From Candidatus Gottesmanbacteria bacterium RIFCSPLOWO2_01_FULL_49_10 (GTDB lineage Bacteria > Patescibacteriota > Microgenomatia > UBA10105 > UBA927), in contig MFJZ01000038.1 of the NCBI GenBank assembly GCA_001781025.1, positions 1-6,457 of the forward strand: 6,457 nt of DNA, given 5' to 3'. Position 1 is the first letter of the stretch. Each line of letters starts with the position of its first letter. Below are positions 4,909 to 6,457 of this stretch, one piece after another. The notes beneath the pieces were generated by a model that searched no databases, was not told the DNA's origin, and saw only the letters and a list, made by a program, of their open reading frames with translations. A program made the translations under genes and the position numbers.

Positions 4909-6457
4909 ATGATAACTATGACGAAGCATGCATTTGAACAGGTTTCACCACAGGTACACTTTCCGGAGCTCGAAGAGCGGATTCTCGCGTACTGGAAAGA
5001 ACACCACATTTTTGAAAAGTCGGTCGCGACCCGACCCAAAAACAAAACGTGGACGTTTCTGGACGGACCACCCTTTATTACTGGGTTACCGCACTACGGC
5101 AGCTTGCTTTCGAGTATTCCCAAAGATCTTTTCCCCCGTTTCTGGACGATGAAGGGATACCGCGTCCGCCGCGTATGGGGATGGGACTGCCATGGGCTTC
5201 CGGCGGAAAATAAAGTCGAAGATAAACTGAAAATAAAAAGAAAAAAAGACATCGAGGAAAAAGTTGGCCTCAAAAAATTTATCGACCAGTGCAAGCTCTA
5301 CGTGCAGGACGTCTCGACTGAATGGGAATGGTACGTCGACCACGTGGGGCGGTGGGTCGATTTTAAGAACGCCTACAAGACGATGGATACGCCATACATG
5401 GAATCCGTCATGTGGGTCTTCAAGACGATGTACGACAAGGGATATATCTACAAGGGGCTTCGAGTTTCTCTCTATTGCCCGCATTGTTCGACGCCGATTT
5501 CCAACTTTGAAGTCGCGATGGATCCGGATAATTACCAATCGACGACCGAGCCGACTGCCATCTATAAGTATCAACTGAAAGACGACCCAACTACCTATCT
5601 CCTGGCATGGTCCACAACCCCATGGAATAAAATCGCGACCCCGGCCTTGGCCGTCAACCCCAAGCTCACCTACGTCAAAGTCAAGCCCCACTTCGCTAAA
5701 GCTCCGCGGGGCAAGCAAGGTGATGAATTTTATATATTAGCTAAAGACACCGTTAAAATACTTAAGAGTGAATATCAAGTTGTTGAAGAATTTAAGGGTA
5801 AAGATTTAGTTGGGAAAAAGTTTGTCCCTCACTATGATTATTATCCGATTGAAAAAGGGAAGCGCGCTTTCCTGGTCGTTGGGGGTGACTTTGTCACACC
5901 GGACGAAGGAACGGGGATTGTGACGATTGCCGCATACGGGCAGGAAGATTTGGCCCTCATGCAAAAGGAGCACATACACATAGAACTCCATGTGGACGAT
6001 GAAGGAATGCTTAAGCCTGGCGTACCGAAATGGGCGGGAATGTATTATCGGGATGTGGAACCGCTGGTCATTGCTGATTTGACCGATCGGGGCCTCATCT
6101 ATCGGGTGGACCCCTATACGCATACGGTGCCGACGTGCTGGCGGTGCCATACGCGTCTCATTTATGCGCCCCAGGACGCGTGGTACGTGGATGTGCAAAA
6201 GTTAAAACCGCGTCTTTTCCAAACGAACGAATCGACAAACTGGTTCCCGGACCATTTTAAGTACGGGAGATTTCTTAAAAGTATGGAAGCGGCACCTGAT
6301 TGGTGCATATCCCGAAGCCGCTACTGGGGGAGTCCCGTGCCGGTGTGGGAGTGTGTGTGCGGGGAGCGCTTCGTGCCCGGATCAATTGGAGAGCTAGGGG
6401 AACGATCCGGTAGAAAAATTACCGACCTCCATAAACCAGACATAGACGATGTTACGA
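4909..6457 (+). CDS. ileS: Isoleucyl-tRNA synthetase, eukaryote-like IleS2 type, 3'-truncated by the window
   Basis: This class I synthetase activates isoleucine with ATP and loads tRNA-Ile in the cytoplasm. The 516 codons present cover the N-terminal half: FPELEERIL.YW.E (about 18-29), the HIGH region GLPHYGS (about 59-65), WGWDCHGLPAE (about 90-100), DF..AY.TMD..YMESVMWVF, a CPHC pair, the CP1 editing domain from STTPWNKIATPALAVN to GTGIVTIAAYGQEDLAL, and the returning DWCISRSRYWGSPVPVWE block. KMSKS lies beyond the right edge. The ATG at 4909 follows AAGGGTTGATC (4892-4902), a near-full complement to the 16S tail, at a workable distance. The ATG at 4918 is the alternative. Oddities: the last His of HIGH is Ser, and the editing-site His of the GTG.VH motif is Thr, though the Asp is kept. 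Expression should be under the T-box immediately upstream. An AT-rich patch occurs at about 5724-5820. Confidence 0.95.
   Translation, partial: MITMTKHAFEQVSPQVHFPELEERILAYWKEHHIFEKSVATRPKNKTWTFLDGPPFITGLPHYGSLLSSIPKDLFPRFWTMKGYRVRRVWGWDCHGLPAENKVEDKLKIKRKKDIEEKVGLKKFIDQCKLYVQDVSTEWEWYVDHVGRWVDFKNAYKTMDTPYMESVMWVFKTMYDKGYIYKGLRVSLYCPHCSTPISNFEVAMDPDNYQSTTEPTAIYKYQLKDDPTTYLLAWSTTPWNKIATPALAVNPKLTYVKVKPHFAKAPRGKQGDEFYILAKDTVKILKSEYQVVEEFKGKDLVGKKFVPHYDYYPIEKGKRAFLVVGGDFVTPDEGTGIVTIAAYGQEDLALMQKEHIHIELHVDDEGMLKPGVPKWAGMYYRDVEPLVIADLTDRGLIYRVDPYTHTVPTCWRCHTRLIYAPQDAWYVDVQKLKPRLFQTNESTNWFPDHFKYGRFLKSMEAAPDWCISRSRYWGSPVPVWECVCGERFVPGSIGELGERSGRKITDLHKPDIDDVT

Noticed and set aside
5086..5718. Minus-strand 210-codon frame opposite ileS, and a similar one at 5806-6198.
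   Set aside because: Both are shadows of the strongly conserved ileS frame, with Arg/His/Val-rich composition typical of antisense translation.

Overview
The window looks like a chromosomal segment of a bacterium, and my best guess is a member of the Patescibacteria/CPR. That rests mainly on the isoleucyl-tRNA synthetase, which is the eukaryote-like type (IleS2) with features I associate with that group: a GLPHYGS signature, a WGWDCHGLP block and a PWNKIATPALAVN editing strand. UGA is used as a normal stop. I could not run a phylogeny, so the taxon is an inference.

Layout. 1-596 (minus): an open frame running off the left edge that I cannot name. 585-636: a short AT-rich divergent control region with half-sites in both orientations. 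About 622/691-1491 (plus): a nicotianamine synthase / staphylopine synthase (CntL)-like protein, strikingly AT-rich. 1492-1652: a convergent spacer of about 160 bases with no convincing terminator. 1653-2318 (minus) and 2405-3361 (plus): a divergent pair of dCTP deaminase/dUTPase-superfamily proteins, a single-domain one and a two-domain one. Both have strong -10 boxes placed so that transcription should start at or almost at the ATG. 3345-4595 (minus): a polytopic membrane glycosyltransferase (GT87/DUF2029-like), overlapping the previous gene tail-to-tail by 17 bases and carrying a perfect 17-bp inverted repeat. 4610-4683: back-to-back promoters with a palindrome between them. 4690-4885: a T-box leader ending in a Rho-independent terminator. 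4909-6457 (plus): ileS, cut by the right edge.

Function. Two units can be read as systems. First, the T-box plus ileS: the leader carries an AUC codon in a hairpin loop, a stem with an AGUA/GAA loop-E-type bulge, and a textbook antiterminator with the 7-nt UGGUAUC bulge whose 3' arm is shared with the terminator. Uncharged tRNA-Ile should therefore let RNA polymerase read into ileS. The specifier in a terminal loop resembles the ultrashort Stem I ileS T-boxes of Actinobacteria, but those act on translation, whereas this one has a clear transcription terminator. Second, the NAS-like gene, which may make an opine-type or nicotianamine-like metallophore, faces an unknown gene across a shared palindromic control region. 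No transporter or opine dehydrogenase lies inside the window to confirm it. The paired dUTPase-fold genes probably serve nucleotide-pool hygiene. The glycosyltransferase probably builds cell-envelope glycans.
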